From Bacteroidaceae bacterium (GTDB lineage: Bacteria > Bacteroidota > Bacteroidia > Bacteroidales > Bacteroidaceae), in assembly GCA_030843315.1 (NCBI GenBank), contig JAUUPT010000004.1, positions 26,982 to 90,981 on the forward strand: a DNA stretch of 64,000 nt, written 5' to 3'. Position 1 is the first letter of the stretch, and each line of letters opens with the position of its first letter. The position numbers and the translations under genes were made by a program. Of the stretch, positions 52,952-61,754 are shown one piece after another. The notes below the pieces were generated by a model. The model was not told the DNA's origin. It saw nothing but the letters and a program-made list of their open reading frames with translations, and made no database searches.

Positions 52952-54222
52952 AGGTCGAACCCGATATCTCTTCTGAAGTATTTCTTCTCGAAATCTATCA
53001 TATCGGCCACCTTGTAACTTTTGGCAAGGGCTTCTTCCTTCGTCTCTCCGTAGGAGCAGACGGCGATGACGCGTCCGCCGTTGGTCACTACCTGTCCGTC
53101 TTTCAGGGCGGTGCCGGCGTGGAAGAGGATGCTGTCCGTGCGGGCTGCCTGCTCGAAGCCGGTCATTACTTTGCCCTTTTCGTACGCTTCCGGGTATCCG
53201 CCGCTCACCAGCATGACGCAGGCTGCCGTACGCGGGTCGAGTTCCAGCGTGCGCTGGTCGAGGTTGCCCTGGGCTACGCCCTGCAGCAGATCCACCAGGT
53301 CGCTCTTGATGCGCAGCATCACGCTCTCGGTTTCGGGGTCGCCCATGCGGACGTTGTATTCTATCACCATCGGTTCGCCTTTCACGCGGATCAGGCCGAG
53401 GAAGATGAAGCCATGGTAGGTGATTTCTTCTTCGAGCAATCCGTTGATGGTGGGTTCGATGATGCGTGTGCGTACTTTCTCCATAAACACTTCGTCGGCA
53501 AAAGGTACGGGGGTGACGCTGCCCATACCGCCGGTGTTGAGGCCCTTGTCGCCTTCGCCGATGCGCTTGTAGTCTTTGGCTACGGGGAGAACCTTGTAGT
53601 GGCGTCCGTCCGTCAGCACGAATACGGAGCACTCTATGCCGCTGAGGAATTCTTCAATCACCACCGTGGCACTGGCGTCGCCGAACATACCGCCCAGCAT
53701 TTCTTTCAACTCCTTCTGAGCTTCTTCCAGGGTAGGGAGAATCAGTACGCCCTTGCCGGCACAGAGGCCGTCGGCTTTCAGCACGTAGGGAGCTTCCAGT
53801 GTTTCGAGGAAGGCGAGGCCTTCGTCCAAAGTCTGGGCCGTGACGCTTTTGTAGCGTGCGGTAGGGATGCCGTGGCGTTGCATGAATTCTTTGGCAAACT
53901 CCTTGCTGCCTTCCAGCGTGGCACCTTTGGCAGAGGGGCCTATGATGGCGATGTGGCGGGTGGCAATGTCTTTCTTGAAGTAGTCGAAGATGCCTTCTAC
54001 CAGCGGGTCTTCGGGGCCTACTACAATCATGTCTATCTTTTGTTCAAGGGCAAAGGCTCTGATTGTCGGGAAGTCGGTTGCTTTGATGTTTACGTTCTCG
54101 CCTGCCGCGCCTGTTCCGGCATTGCCGGGAGCGATATACAACTTCTCTACTTTCGGGCTTTGGGCTATCTTCCATGCCAAAGCGTGTTCACGGCCTCCTG
54201 AGCCTAATAGTAATACTTTCAT
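52948..54222 (-). CDS. purD: Phosphoribosylamine--glycine ligase
   Basis: A 424-residue ATP-grasp enzyme of normal PurD length. It has KVLLLGSGGREHALAWKI at the start, YVLKADGLCAGKGVLI (ATP loop), and NYNVRMGDPETE-like metal motif (YNVRMGDPETESVML). It makes glycinamide ribonucleotide in the second step of purine synthesis. I chose ATG 54222; a longer reading (PPPPSGGRG) translates the palindromic repeat at 54231-54266. The gene is set among genes of unrelated function, as in other Bacteroides. Confidence 0.95.
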   Translation of the reverse strand: MKVLLLGSGGREHALAWKIAQSPKVEKLYIAPGNAGTGAAGENVNIKATDFPTIRAFALEQKIDMIVVGPEDPLVEGIFDYFKKDIATRHIAIIGPSAKGATLEGSKEFAKEFMQRHGIPTARYKSVTAQTLDEGLAFLETLEAPYVLKADGLCAGKGVLILPTLEEAQKELKEMLGGMFGDASATVVIEEFLSGIECSVFVLTDGRHYKVLPVAKDYKRIGEGDKGLNTGGMGSVTPVPFADEVFMEKVRTRIIEPTINGLLEEEITYHGFIFLGLIRVKGEPMVIEYNVRMGDPETESVMLRIKSDLVDLLQGVAQGNLDQRTLELDPRTAACVMLVSGGYPEAYEKGKVMTGFEQAARTDSILFHAGTALKDGQVVTNGGRVIAVCSYGETKEEALAKSYKVADMIDFEKKYFRRDIGFDL

Positions 54223-54230
54223 AATTTGTT

Positions 54231-54335
54231 TCACCCCCCGTCCCCCTGAAGGGGGAGGAGGATACATTTAGTTATACAATATTGTTTATTTATTCACAAA
54301 TCTATTCTCCTTCCCCTTTAGAGGAACGAGGGGTT
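54231..54335. repeat. Palindromic repeats flanking the purD-DPP gap
   Basis: Two GC-rich palindromes: CCCCCTGAAGGGGG at ~54242-54256 before purD, and a TTCCCCTTTAGAGGAA-type copy at 54305-54335 that writes the last residues of the peptidase (PRSSKGEGE). Confidence 0.75.
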
Positions 54336-56578
54336 AAAAAGTCTTCAAAATACCTCGTTATCTTCTCGTGCAGATGCACACGGTCACGTCCCATGACGTT
54401 GTGCTTATGTCCGGGATAGATAAACAGGTCGGGATAAGTGCGGGCATCCACACAAGCCTTCATAAAGGAAAGCGTATGCTGGGGCACGCAGGTATCGTCG
54501 TGGTCATCGTGGATGATGAGCAGATGTCCTTTCAGATTGCCGGCAAGGTTCTTCAGGTTGCTGGCTTTGTAGCCTTCGGGGTTGGTTTGCGGGGTGTCCA
54601 TGTACCGCTCGCCGTACATGATTTCGTAGTATGCCCAGTCAATGACCGGTCCTCCGGCAACGCCTACTTTGAATATTTCGGGATAACGCAGCATCAGCGC
54701 TGTCGTCATGTGTCCGCCAAAGCTCCAGCCGTGTACGCCGATGCGGTGGACGTCTACGTATGGCAGGCTCGTCAGGAACTCTACGCCCTTCACCTGGTCT
54801 TTGCCTTCTTCGATGCCGAGGTGGCGGAAGGTGGCGTTCTCGAATTCCAGTCCGCGGTTGCTGCTGCCACGGTTGTCGAGGGTGAACATGATGTAACCCT
54901 TGTTTGCCATGTAGATGTCCCAGGCGCGGGCGTTGTTCAGCCAACTGTTGTCTACCAGCTGGGTGTGCGGGCCGCCGTAAACGTAGACGATGGCGGGATA
55001 TTGCTTGCTCGGGTCGAAGTCGGCAGGCTTCATGATGCGGTAGTATAAGTCTGTTTTTCCGTCGGCTGCCTTGATGGTGCCTACCTCGATGCTTGGCATG
55101 ACGAAACCTTCGTAGGGGTTTGCAGCGGTCAGCAGGGTATATTGCTGCTGTTTCTTCGGGTTGGTGGACATCAGTTTGATGATACGCGGGCAGTCGGGTG
55201 AAGACACCTTGTCGATAAGGCTGGTGCCCATGAAACCGGAAATTCCGGCGGAATGTACGCCTTGGGCATCTCCTATCAGGCTCCGTGCACCGTTCTTCAG
55301 GCTGACGGCGTAGATGTTGCTTTGGAGCGGGGAGAGTTCCGTGCTTTGGATGAGGATGCTTCGGGTTTGTTGGTTGAAGCCCAATACGTTCTGCACCATC
55401 CATTCGCCTTGGGTGAGCTGCTTCAACAGTTCTCCTTCTGTATTATATAGGTACAGGTGGTTGAAACCGTCGCGCTGGCTTTGATAGATAAACTTGCTGC
55501 TATCCCAGGGGAGGAAGAGGATGGGGGATTGCGGCTCTACGTATTTGGGGTGCGTTTCCTCTAAAAGAACTTTCGTCAGTTCGCCGGTTTCGGCGTTGTA
55601 TTGGCAGAGCTTGGCGTGGTTCTGGTCACGGTTCAGTTCTATCAGGTAGAGGCTCTTCTCGTCCGGTGCCCAGCAGATGTTGGTGAAGTAGCGGTCGGTG
55701 GGGTCGCCGGCATTCAGGTAGATAGTCTTTTGCGTCTCCGGGTTGTAGATGCCTACTTTCACCTGATGGCTAAGCATACCTGCCATTGGATAACGGACTT
55801 TGTCGACTAAAGCGATTCGTGGGGTGATGTCTACCAAAGGATAGGGCGTCACCATACTTTCATTCATGCGGTAGAAGGCGAGCTTGTCTCCCCGGGGACT
55901 CCAGTAGGTGCCTTTGGAGATACCGAACTCGTTGCGATGTACCGTCTGTCCGCAGACGATGCCTTCGGGCTCGTTGGTCACTTGCTGTGTTTGTCCGTCG
56001 GCCGTCATCACGTACAGGTTGTTTTTGAGTGTGTAGGCGAGGTGATGGCTCACTTCGTTCCAATCTTCGTTTTCTGCCTGTGCGGGAGAAGGCTGGCTCC
56101 ATACCAGTTCTTTCTTTTTCCAGTTAATGAGGGCGCGATGCGTATCGGTACTCAGCAGCAGGAGCGGATCTATTTGAATCTGAATGCCCAGGTTAACACC
56201 TCGGGGGGCGTTGATGGCTTTTGCCGATTGGAAGCCGTGCAGTTTTCCCAGTCCTTTCTCTGCCAGCAGTTTGTTGGCTTCTTCCAGGGTAAGGGCGGTG
56301 AAGTTCTTTCCTGCTTTCATTCCCGGTCCGCTCACTGCCCAGATGCCTTCTATGCGGTCGGCGCCCAGCTCCAGGCAAGCAGCGTCGCCATACCACTGGT
56401 ACTCCTTGTTCTCAATCGCGCGATAGGTTTCACCTCCGGGATATAAGTCTTCCAGCGTCAGTTTCTTCAATTCTTGCTTACCGCTATTTGTCTCTTGTGC
56501 CATAACGTTTGTTGTAAACAGAGCAGGCATTGCCATCAGCAATGCCAGAATACCCTTATTTATCATCTTCGCATTCAT
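54302..56578 (-). CDS. Dipeptidyl-peptidase IV-type S9 peptidase
   Basis: A 758-residue exported protease (signal ending VMAQ). An N-terminal beta-propeller (DPP-IV N) at ~100-480 is followed by an alpha/beta-hydrolase with Ser in GVHGWSFGGHM (~619), Asp in DDHDDTCVP (~694) and His in GHKHNV (~726). These enzymes cut N-terminal dipeptides, often X-Pro. The last residues (SSKGEGE) come from a palindromic repeat, so the C-terminus has been extended or altered by it. The ORF6N gene upstream overlaps its start by 23 bases. Confidence 0.93.
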   Translation of the reverse strand: MNAKMINKGILALLMAMPALFTTNVMAQETNSGKQELKKLTLEDLYPGGETYRAIENKEYQWYGDAACLELGADRIEGIWAVSGPGMKAGKNFTALTLEEANKLLAEKGLGKLHGFQSAKAINAPRGVNLGIQIQIDPLLLLSTDTHRALINWKKKELVWSQPSPAQAENEDWNEVSHHLAYTLKNNLYVMTADGQTQQVTNEPEGIVCGQTVHRNEFGISKGTYWSPRGDKLAFYRMNESMVTPYPLVDITPRIALVDKVRYPMAGMLSHQVKVGIYNPETQKTIYLNAGDPTDRYFTNICWAPDEKSLYLIELNRDQNHAKLCQYNAETGELTKVLLEETHPKYVEPQSPILFLPWDSSKFIYQSQRDGFNHLYLYNTEGELLKQLTQGEWMVQNVLGFNQQTRSILIQSTELSPLQSNIYAVSLKNGARSLIGDAQGVHSAGISGFMGTSLIDKVSSPDCPRIIKLMSTNPKKQQQYTLLTAANPYEGFVMPSIEVGTIKAADGKTDLYYRIMKPADFDPSKQYPAIVYVYGGPHTQLVDNSWLNNARAWDIYMANKGYIMFTLDNRGSSNRGLEFENATFRHLGIEEGKDQVKGVEFLTSLPYVDVHRIGVHGWSFGGHMTTALMLRYPEIFKVGVAGGPVIDWAYYEIMYGERYMDTPQTNPEGYKASNLKNLAGNLKGHLLIIHDDHDDTCVPQHTLSFMKACVDARTYPDLFIYPGHKHNVMGRDRVHLHEKITRYFEDFLTPRSSKGEGE

Positions 56579-57155
56579 TATCTTTGTTGTTATTTTCTTT
56601 TCTGAATCCTTTCACTTCTATTCTGCCACATGGGGAGCTCTTCACTTGAACAGCCGCACTCAACTTGGCAAAGGCGGAGAAGAGTTCGTCGAACTGCTTC
56701 TCGTAGCTATCTCTATCCGAAGACACATCTTCTTCCAAATATTCTATTCTCTTTCTCAACTCTTCCAGTTCCTGCTTCGGAGCGTGGGAGAGGAGATATT
56801 GGCGCATGTGGACGAAAGCACGCATGATGTTGATGTTGACTTCAATGGCTTTCGGACTTCGCAGGATGCCGGAAAGCATGGCGACACCTTGCTCGGTGAA
56901 GGCGAAAGGGGCATAACGAGTACCACCCCAACTTGAGGTTCCATTTTGGAACCTCAAACTGTTTATCAGTAAGTTAGCCTCTTGGTTTGATAGTTGAAAC
57001 ATAAAATCAGACGGGAAACGTTCTATATTTCGTCGTATTGATTGTTTCAAAACTTTATTTTCTATCTCATACATCTCCGCCAAATCAAAGTCCAGCATCA
57101 CCTTCTGTCCCCTAATCTCATATATTTTGTTTTCAATAATAATTAAATCATCCAT
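56556..57155 (-). CDS. ORF6N/KilA-N-type phage-like DNA-binding protein
   Basis: A 199-residue protein. Residues ~1-95 are the ORF6N domain: MLDFDLAEMYEIENKVLKQS, RNIERFPSDFMFQLSNQE and FTEQGVAMLSGILRSPKA. The C-half is a coiled-coil stretch (ELEELRKRIEYLEEDVSS) plus a charged tail. ORF6N proteins occur in phages and mobile elements, where they probably bind DNA; their role in host genomes is unclear. Two possible starts exist (57191 and 57155); I took 57155, where the conserved part begins. It seems an insert in a run of housekeeping genes, and its stop lies inside the next gene. Confidence 0.85.
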   Translation of the reverse strand: MDDLIIIENKIYEIRGQKVMLDFDLAEMYEIENKVLKQSIRRNIERFPSDFMFQLSNQEANLLINSLRFQNGTSSWGGTRYAPFAFTEQGVAMLSGILRSPKAIEVNINIMRAFVHMRQYLLSHAPKQELEELRKRIEYLEEDVSSDRDSYEKQFDELFSAFAKLSAAVQVKSSPCGRIEVKGFRKENNNKDNECEDDK

Positions 57156-57324
57156 TTGTGCATTATTCTTTTGAGGTGTAATTCCTCTCATTCATGTCTT
57201 GTCATCTTGAGGTCACAAATTGTGACCTCATTCTGTATTTCAATAAGTTAACTTCGATATAGCAGTTTGTAAGTCAATATTTCGAACCGTAAGTCTTATG
57301 AACTCGTCACAATCAGTGACCAGT

Positions 57325-58842
57325 CTATTCCTCCCCTTTCTCTTTAGACTCTCTTCTCTTTCTCTCCGGATAAGACTCCCCTCTCGGTTTTTCCCCATCC
57401 CGGAAGTTTCTTTCTCCGCCACGGAAGCTTCTCTCGCCGTCTGCCGGTTTGCGATACTCGCGGGGTTTGAAGTCACGTCTTTCCCCGGAGTTAGACTCGC
57501 GTCCTTCTCTCGGTCTGAACTCCCGCTTCTCTCCCGAATTGAATTCCCTCGGTCTGCGCTCTCCACCGAACTCGCGTCTCTCACCGCTATATTCACGACG
57601 TTCCCTGCCGGGTTCTCTTCTCTCGCGTGTCTTGACTTCTCTTCTCTCTCCCGAAGCCAACTTCAACTCTTTGCTCAATTCGTCCCCACTTTCGCGGAAC
57701 TCCTTGTACTTGCCGTCGAATATCTCGTACTGACGGAACTCGCAATCCAACGCACCGTTGAACAACGGTATCTTGGTGGTAGGCTTCAGCCCAATCTGGT
57801 CGAAGCACTCTTCGCGATAAGACAGAATCCAGGCAACATTACCGGTGAACGCGTGTTTCAGGCGTTCGCCGATCATGGAGTACAAGCCCAGCAAGTCGTT
57901 GGTAGAAATACGTTCCCCGTAAGGCGGATTGGTGATGATGACGGATTTCTCTTCCGGCTGCTCGAACTGCTGGAAAGGTTGCAGCTTCAAGACTATATCC
58001 TTGCTGACGCCGGCTGCCTTTATGTTGCGCGTAGCTATCTCGTTGGCTTGCGGACTGTTGTCGTAGCCATATATCTTATGCGTGAACTCACGTTCCTGAC
58101 TGTCGTCATTGTAAATCGTATCGAACAACTCCTGGTCGAAGTCCACCCACTTCTCAAAAGCGAACTCTTTGCGGAATACCCCCGGCGCAATGTTGCGTGC
58201 TATCAGAGCCGCCTCAATGGGGATGGTTCCCGAACCACACATAGGGTCTATCAGGTCGCATTCACCGTTCCAGCCGGTCATCAGAATCATGCCCGCAGCC
58301 AGCACTTCGTTCAGCGGGGCTTCCACTGCTTCCTGGCGATAGCCGCGGCGGTGCAGGGACTCACCACTGGAGTCGAGCGAAAGCGTACATTTGGTTTCGG
58401 CAATGTGGATGTTCAGCAGTACGTCCGGCTTGTTGATGCGCACGCTGGGACGCTTGCCCGACTGCTCGCGGAAATAGTCCACAATGGCATCTTTCACCTT
58501 GTATGAGACGAACTTGGAGTGACGGAACTCCTCGCTGAATACTACCGCGTCTACGGCAAAAGTCTTGTCTGTGTCCAGGAAGTCTTCCCAGTGAATCGCC
58601 TTGATCTGTTCGTAGACCTCATCGGCGTCTTTGGCTTTGAAGTGTTTGATGGGTTTCAGGATGCGGATTGCCGTACGCAGGCAGAAGTTTGCTTTGTACA
58701 TCATTGCCTTGTCGCCACTGAACGATACCATGCGGCGTCCTATTTCAATGTCGTTGGCTCCCAGTGCTGTAAGTTCTTGTGCCAGTACTTCTTCCAGTCC
58801 TTGGAAGGTTTTGGCAATCATTTCAAAAGATTGTTCGCTCAT
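57325..58842 (-). CDS. THUMP-domain class I rRNA methyltransferase (RlmL-N/Trm14-like) with Arg/Glu-rich tail
   Basis: A 505-residue protein. Residues ~5-160 contain the THUMP RNA-binding domain. The Rossmann methyltransferase follows, with DPMCGSGTIPIEAAL near 200 and catalytic NPPYGERIS near 300. Its relatives make m2G in 23S rRNA or tRNA. Residues ~385-505 are a low-complexity tail of repeated GERRE/REFNSGE-type units rich in Arg, Glu, Gly and Ser. Such tails probably bind RNA. It is followed by an unrelated ORF6N gene and preceded by cysE on the same strand. Confidence 0.9.
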   Translation of the reverse strand: MSEQSFEMIAKTFQGLEEVLAQELTALGANDIEIGRRMVSFSGDKAMMYKANFCLRTAIRILKPIKHFKAKDADEVYEQIKAIHWEDFLDTDKTFAVDAVVFSEEFRHSKFVSYKVKDAIVDYFREQSGKRPSVRINKPDVLLNIHIAETKCTLSLDSSGESLHRRGYRQEAVEAPLNEVLAAGMILMTGWNGECDLIDPMCGSGTIPIEAALIARNIAPGVFRKEFAFEKWVDFDQELFDTIYNDDSQEREFTHKIYGYDNSPQANEIATRNIKAAGVSKDIVLKLQPFQQFEQPEEKSVIITNPPYGERISTNDLLGLYSMIGERLKHAFTGNVAWILSYREECFDQIGLKPTTKIPLFNGALDCEFRQYEIFDGKYKEFRESGDELSKELKLASGERREVKTRERREPGRERREYSGERREFGGERRPREFNSGEKREFRPREGRESNSGERRDFKPREYRKPADGERSFRGGERNFRDGEKPRGESYPERKRRESKEKGEE

Positions 58843-58892
58843 CTATTTATTTGCTATTTTGACTATTTACTATACTATATATTTTGAAGTTT

Positions 58893-59792
58893 CTACTTCT
58901 TGGCTTTTGTCTGTACGATCCGCGCTCCTGCCGGTACGTCTTCCGTCACCCAGATGTTGCCGCCTACGGTAGCATCGCGCCCGATGGTGATGCGTCCCAG
59001 TATGGTGGCATTGGAGTAGACGATGACGTTGTCCTCCAGTATCGGATGGCGTGGAATGCCCTTGATGGGCTTGCCGTCTCCATCGAGTGGGAAGCTCTTG
59101 GCACCGAGGGTGACACCTTGATACAGCTTCACGTTGTTTCCGATGATGCACGTCTCGCCGATTACCACACCCGTGCCGTGGTCGATGGTGAAGTAACTGC
59201 CTATCTCGGCTCCCGGATGGATATCAATCCCCGTTTCGCCGTGCGCCATCTCGGAGATGATGCGCGGAATGAGGGGCACGCCCAGTTTCAACAACTCGTG
59301 CGCAATGCGGTAGTTGCTGATGGCGCGGATGGCGGGATAGCAACTGATGACTTCACCGAACGAATGGGCGGCAGGGTCGCCGTTGTAGGCAGCCTCCACA
59401 TCGGTGGCAAGCACACGTCTCATCTCCGGCAGGTGGCTGACGAACTTGGCAGCCAGCAGAGTGGCTTCTTCCCGTTGCAGCTCGGTGCAGCAACTGCATT
59501 CACCGTCTCCGGCAAAACAGAGGCCGGCAAGGATTTGTTCGGTCAGCAGGTCGAACAAACGCTCTACGTTGACACCGATATGGTAAGTCACTGTACGGCT
59601 GTTTACCGTGGAATTTCCGAAATAACCGGGGAAGATGATGGCACGTGCCAGTTCGATGATGTCGCATAGGACTTTTGCCGAAGGCAGCGGATTGCCGTCC
59701 GTATGCTGGTGAAACAGTCCCTTGTAAGATTCGCTTTCCGATAGCTCATCGACTGCTTGTGTCAGGATGTGGGTAAAGTTGAGTGGACTCAT
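58893..59792 (-). CDS. cysE: Serine O-acetyltransferase (EpsC/CysE type)
   Basis: A 299-residue hexapeptide-repeat acetyltransferase. The C-terminal left-handed helix has DIHPGAEIGSYFTIDHGTGV and VYSNATILGRITIG. An N-terminal helical region holds FFGNSTVNSR-like (PGYFGNSTVNSRT) contacts. It makes O-acetylserine for cysteine synthesis. I chose ATG 59792; an upstream ATG would add 11 residues. It is divergent from cysK, the next enzyme of the pathway, so both may share one control region. The -7 element is TACCTTTG on the minus strand (59823-59830). Confidence 0.92.
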   Translation of the reverse strand: MSPLNFTHILTQAVDELSESESYKGLFHQHTDGNPLPSAKVLCDIIELARAIIFPGYFGNSTVNSRTVTYHIGVNVERLFDLLTEQILAGLCFAGDGECSCCTELQREEATLLAAKFVSHLPEMRRVLATDVEAAYNGDPAAHSFGEVISCYPAIRAISNYRIAHELLKLGVPLIPRIISEMAHGETGIDIHPGAEIGSYFTIDHGTGVVIGETCIIGNNVKLYQGVTLGAKSFPLDGDGKPIKGIPRHPILEDNVIVYSNATILGRITIGRDATVGGNIWVTEDVPAGARIVQTKAKK

Positions 59793-59967
59793 TCGTGATA
59801 TCCTTAAGTTTAAAAGTGGCAACAAAGGTACGAATAACTCGCTAAATATCCTACATATCCCTCATTTATAGTATGGATTTACCACATTTGTGGTATTTTC
59901 CATGAACCAATTCCCCACTACTTTTGTCCTAACAGAAAGAAGTAACTAATAAACACCTTTATAGAGT
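59793..59967. promoter_or_regulatory. cysE-cysK divergent control region with palindrome
   Basis: TACCACA-TT-TGTGGTA at 59880-59895 is a 7-bp inverted repeat placed between the two promoters. The cysK -7 element is TACTTTTG (59919-59926); the palindrome lies 24 bases before it, a position suited to an activator or repressor. The protein that binds it is unknown. Confidence 0.5.
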
Positions 59968-60915
59968 ATGAAAAAGATAGCTCAACGCCTCACTGATTTA
60001 GTAGGCAACACTCCCTTGCTGGAGCTGAACAATTACAACAAGAGTAAAGAACTGAAGGCGCACGTCGTTGTCAAGCTGGAATACTTCAACCCCGCCGGCA
60101 GCGTGAAAGACCGCGTGGCCCTTGCCATGATAGAAGATGCCGAAGCCAAAGGCCTGCTGAAACCGGGCGCCACCATCATAGAGCCCACCAGCGGAAATAC
60201 CGGTGTGGGGCTCGCCTTCGTAGCCGCCGCCAAAGGCTACAAACTGATACTGACCATGCCCGATACCATGAGCCTGGAACGCCGCAACCTCTTGAAAGCC
60301 CTTGCCGCCGAATTGGTGCTGACGCCCGGTGCCGATGGCATGAAGGGCGCCATTGCCCGTGCCGAGGAGTTGCAGGCAGCCACTCCCGGTTCGCTGATTC
60401 TCCAACAGTTCGATAACCCCGCCAACCCTGCTGCGCACGAGCGCACCACGGGACAGGAGATATGGCGCGATACGGATGGCGAGGTCGATATCTTCGTGGC
60501 GGGCGTCGGTACGGGCGGAACGGTGAGCGGCGTAGGCGCTGCCTTGAAAGCCCATAATCCGAAGGTGAAGGTAGTAGCGGTAGAGCCGGAAGATTCCCCC
60601 GTACTCTCGGGCGGCAAGCCCGGTGCGCACAAGATACAGGGCATCGGCGCGGGCTTCGTACCGAAGAATTACAACAGTGCCGTGATAGACGAAGTGTTGC
60701 AGGTATCCAATGACGACGCCATCCGCACGGGGCGCGAACTGGCAAAGTACGAAGGATTGCTTATAGGCATTTCTTCCGGCGCCGCCGTGGCTGCCGCCAC
60801 CCGCCTGGCAAGACTGCCGGAGAACGAAGGGAAAACGATTGTAGCCCTGCTGCCCGATACGGGCGAGCGCTATCTCTCGACGCTGCTCTATGCATTCGAG
60901 GAATATCCGCTATAA
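59968..60915 (+). CDS. cysK: Cysteine synthase A
   Basis: A 315-residue PLP enzyme. Lys in PAGSVKDRVALAM near residue 42 binds PLP, EPTSGNTGVG is the substrate loop, and GTGGTVSGVG is the phosphate-binding loop. It makes cysteine from O-acetylserine and sulfide in the cytoplasm. It follows a palindromic control site shared with the divergent cysE. A hairpin (60998-61034) after the gene may stop the transcript. Confidence 0.95.
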   Translation: MKKIAQRLTDLVGNTPLLELNNYNKSKELKAHVVVKLEYFNPAGSVKDRVALAMIEDAEAKGLLKPGATIIEPTSGNTGVGLAFVAAAKGYKLILTMPDTMSLERRNLLKALAAELVLTPGADGMKGAIARAEELQAATPGSLILQQFDNPANPAAHERTTGQEIWRDTDGEVDIFVAGVGTGGTVSGVGAALKAHNPKVKVVAVEPEDSPVLSGGKPGAHKIQGIGAGFVPKNYNSAVIDEVLQVSNDDAIRTGRELAKYEGLLIGISSGAAVAAATRLARLPENEGKTIVALLPDTGERYLSTLLYAFEEYPL

Positions 60916-60997
60916 CCGTTCTTCATAGTTGGCGAATATCCGCAGCATTAACAGTCTGCACAAGAGACATTAATGCCTGACGTATGAAACATCTATA

Positions 60998-61034
60998 GTT
61001 TGCCCCTGAAAGAGGGAGACTCAAGGGGGCAAAC
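60998..61034 (+). terminator. Hairpin downstream of cysK
   Basis: GTTTGCCCC (60998-61006) pairs with GGGGCAAAC (61026-61034), with a 19-base loop. It has no long T-run but lies 80 bases after the cysK stop. Confidence 0.45.
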
Positions 61035-61053
61035 CCTATATCTTAATACCAAA

Positions 61054-61146
61054 AACACCCGGATGTTTTACCCTGCAACATCCGGGTGTTTTACTCTATA
61101 ACATGGGGATGTTTTACCCCCAAAACATCCCCATGTTTTGGGTGCT
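61054..61146. repeat. 23-bp tandem repeat array E (AACATCCGGGTGTTTTAC)
   Basis: Four units begin at 61054, 61077, 61100 and 61124 (23, 23 and 24 bp apart). Each has AACANNCGGNTGTTTT-like sequence with a dyad (CATCCGGATG-like). It lies in the 353-base gap between cysK and the PPOX gene. Confidence 0.8.
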
Positions 61147-61172
61147 AACTCCCTACCTTTGACGTCTTATGT

Positions 61173-61245
61173 CTTAATGTTTAGCTTGTTCAGTCCTAAT
61201 GTTTGGCCTGTCCGGTGCTAATGTTTGATTTGTCCGGTGCTAATC
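61173..61245. repeat. 22-bp tandem repeat array F (CTAATGTTTGGCCTGTCCGG)
   Basis: Three full units at 61173, 61196 and 61218 (23 and 22 bp apart) plus a partial one at 61240. It is different in sequence from array E beside it, but of the same period. It ends before the converging PPOX gene. Confidence 0.8.
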
Positions 61246-61268
61246 TGCCATTCCTTATATGGGGAACG

Positions 61269-61745
61269 TTATAGTTCGCTCGGGCGTAGTCCGAAGGAGC
61301 GGCAGGTCATTTCTTCTGCCTTTACCTCCCATATCTTTACGTTGCGCAGGGCAGGTTCGGCATATCGGCACTCGTTCTCGGTGTACTGCTTCATAAGGAT
61401 GTCGAGCACCCGGCGCTTCTCTTCCATCTCTTCGATGAAATGCACTGTGCCGCGGCAGACGACGCTGCGGCTCTTCATGCTGTAGCTGCACGCCACTTGT
61501 TGGTGCATATACACCAGTTCGTGCCCTTCGCAGAAGGTGATGCATACCCTGGGGTGCAGTGCCGCCCATTCCACCTTGCTGCCTTCGGGACCGGAGTGCA
61601 GGTATATCACTCCGTTCTCGTAAGCAAAGTTCATGGGGATTACATACGGATGACCTTCCGCATCGGTGATGCCGACCATACAATAAGGACATTTGCGGAT
61701 AATCTCTTCTATCTGCGCAGTGTCCGTAATAGTAATTGTCTTCAT
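61269..61745 (-). CDS. PPOX-fold FMN-binding protein (NimA-like)
   Basis: A 158-residue split-barrel protein. MVGITDAEGHPYVIPMNFAY and WAALHPRVCITF-type segments match pyridoxamine-phosphate-oxidase/NimA families, which bind flavin. NimA-like members can reduce nitroimidazoles, but activity of this one is unknown. It lies nine bases after rnr on the same strand, so it is the tail of that operon. A palindromic array-filled gap separates it from cysK. Confidence 0.82.
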   Translation of the reverse strand: MKTITITDTAQIEEIIRKCPYCMVGITDAEGHPYVIPMNFAYENGVIYLHSGPEGSKVEWAALHPRVCITFCEGHELVYMHQQVACSYSMKSRSVVCRGTVHFIEEMEEKRRVLDILMKQYTENECRYAEPALRNVKIWEVKAEEMTCRSFGLRPSEL

Positions 61746-61754
61746 AAGATACGT

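Noticed and set aside
54222..54267. Upstream extension of purD
   Set aside because: The extra residues are translated palindromic repeat; the normal PurD start is ATG 54222.
57240..57596. 118-codon minus-strand frame at the tail of the RNA methyltransferase
   Set aside because: Overlaps the repeat tail in another frame and is itself built of repeat-derived residues.
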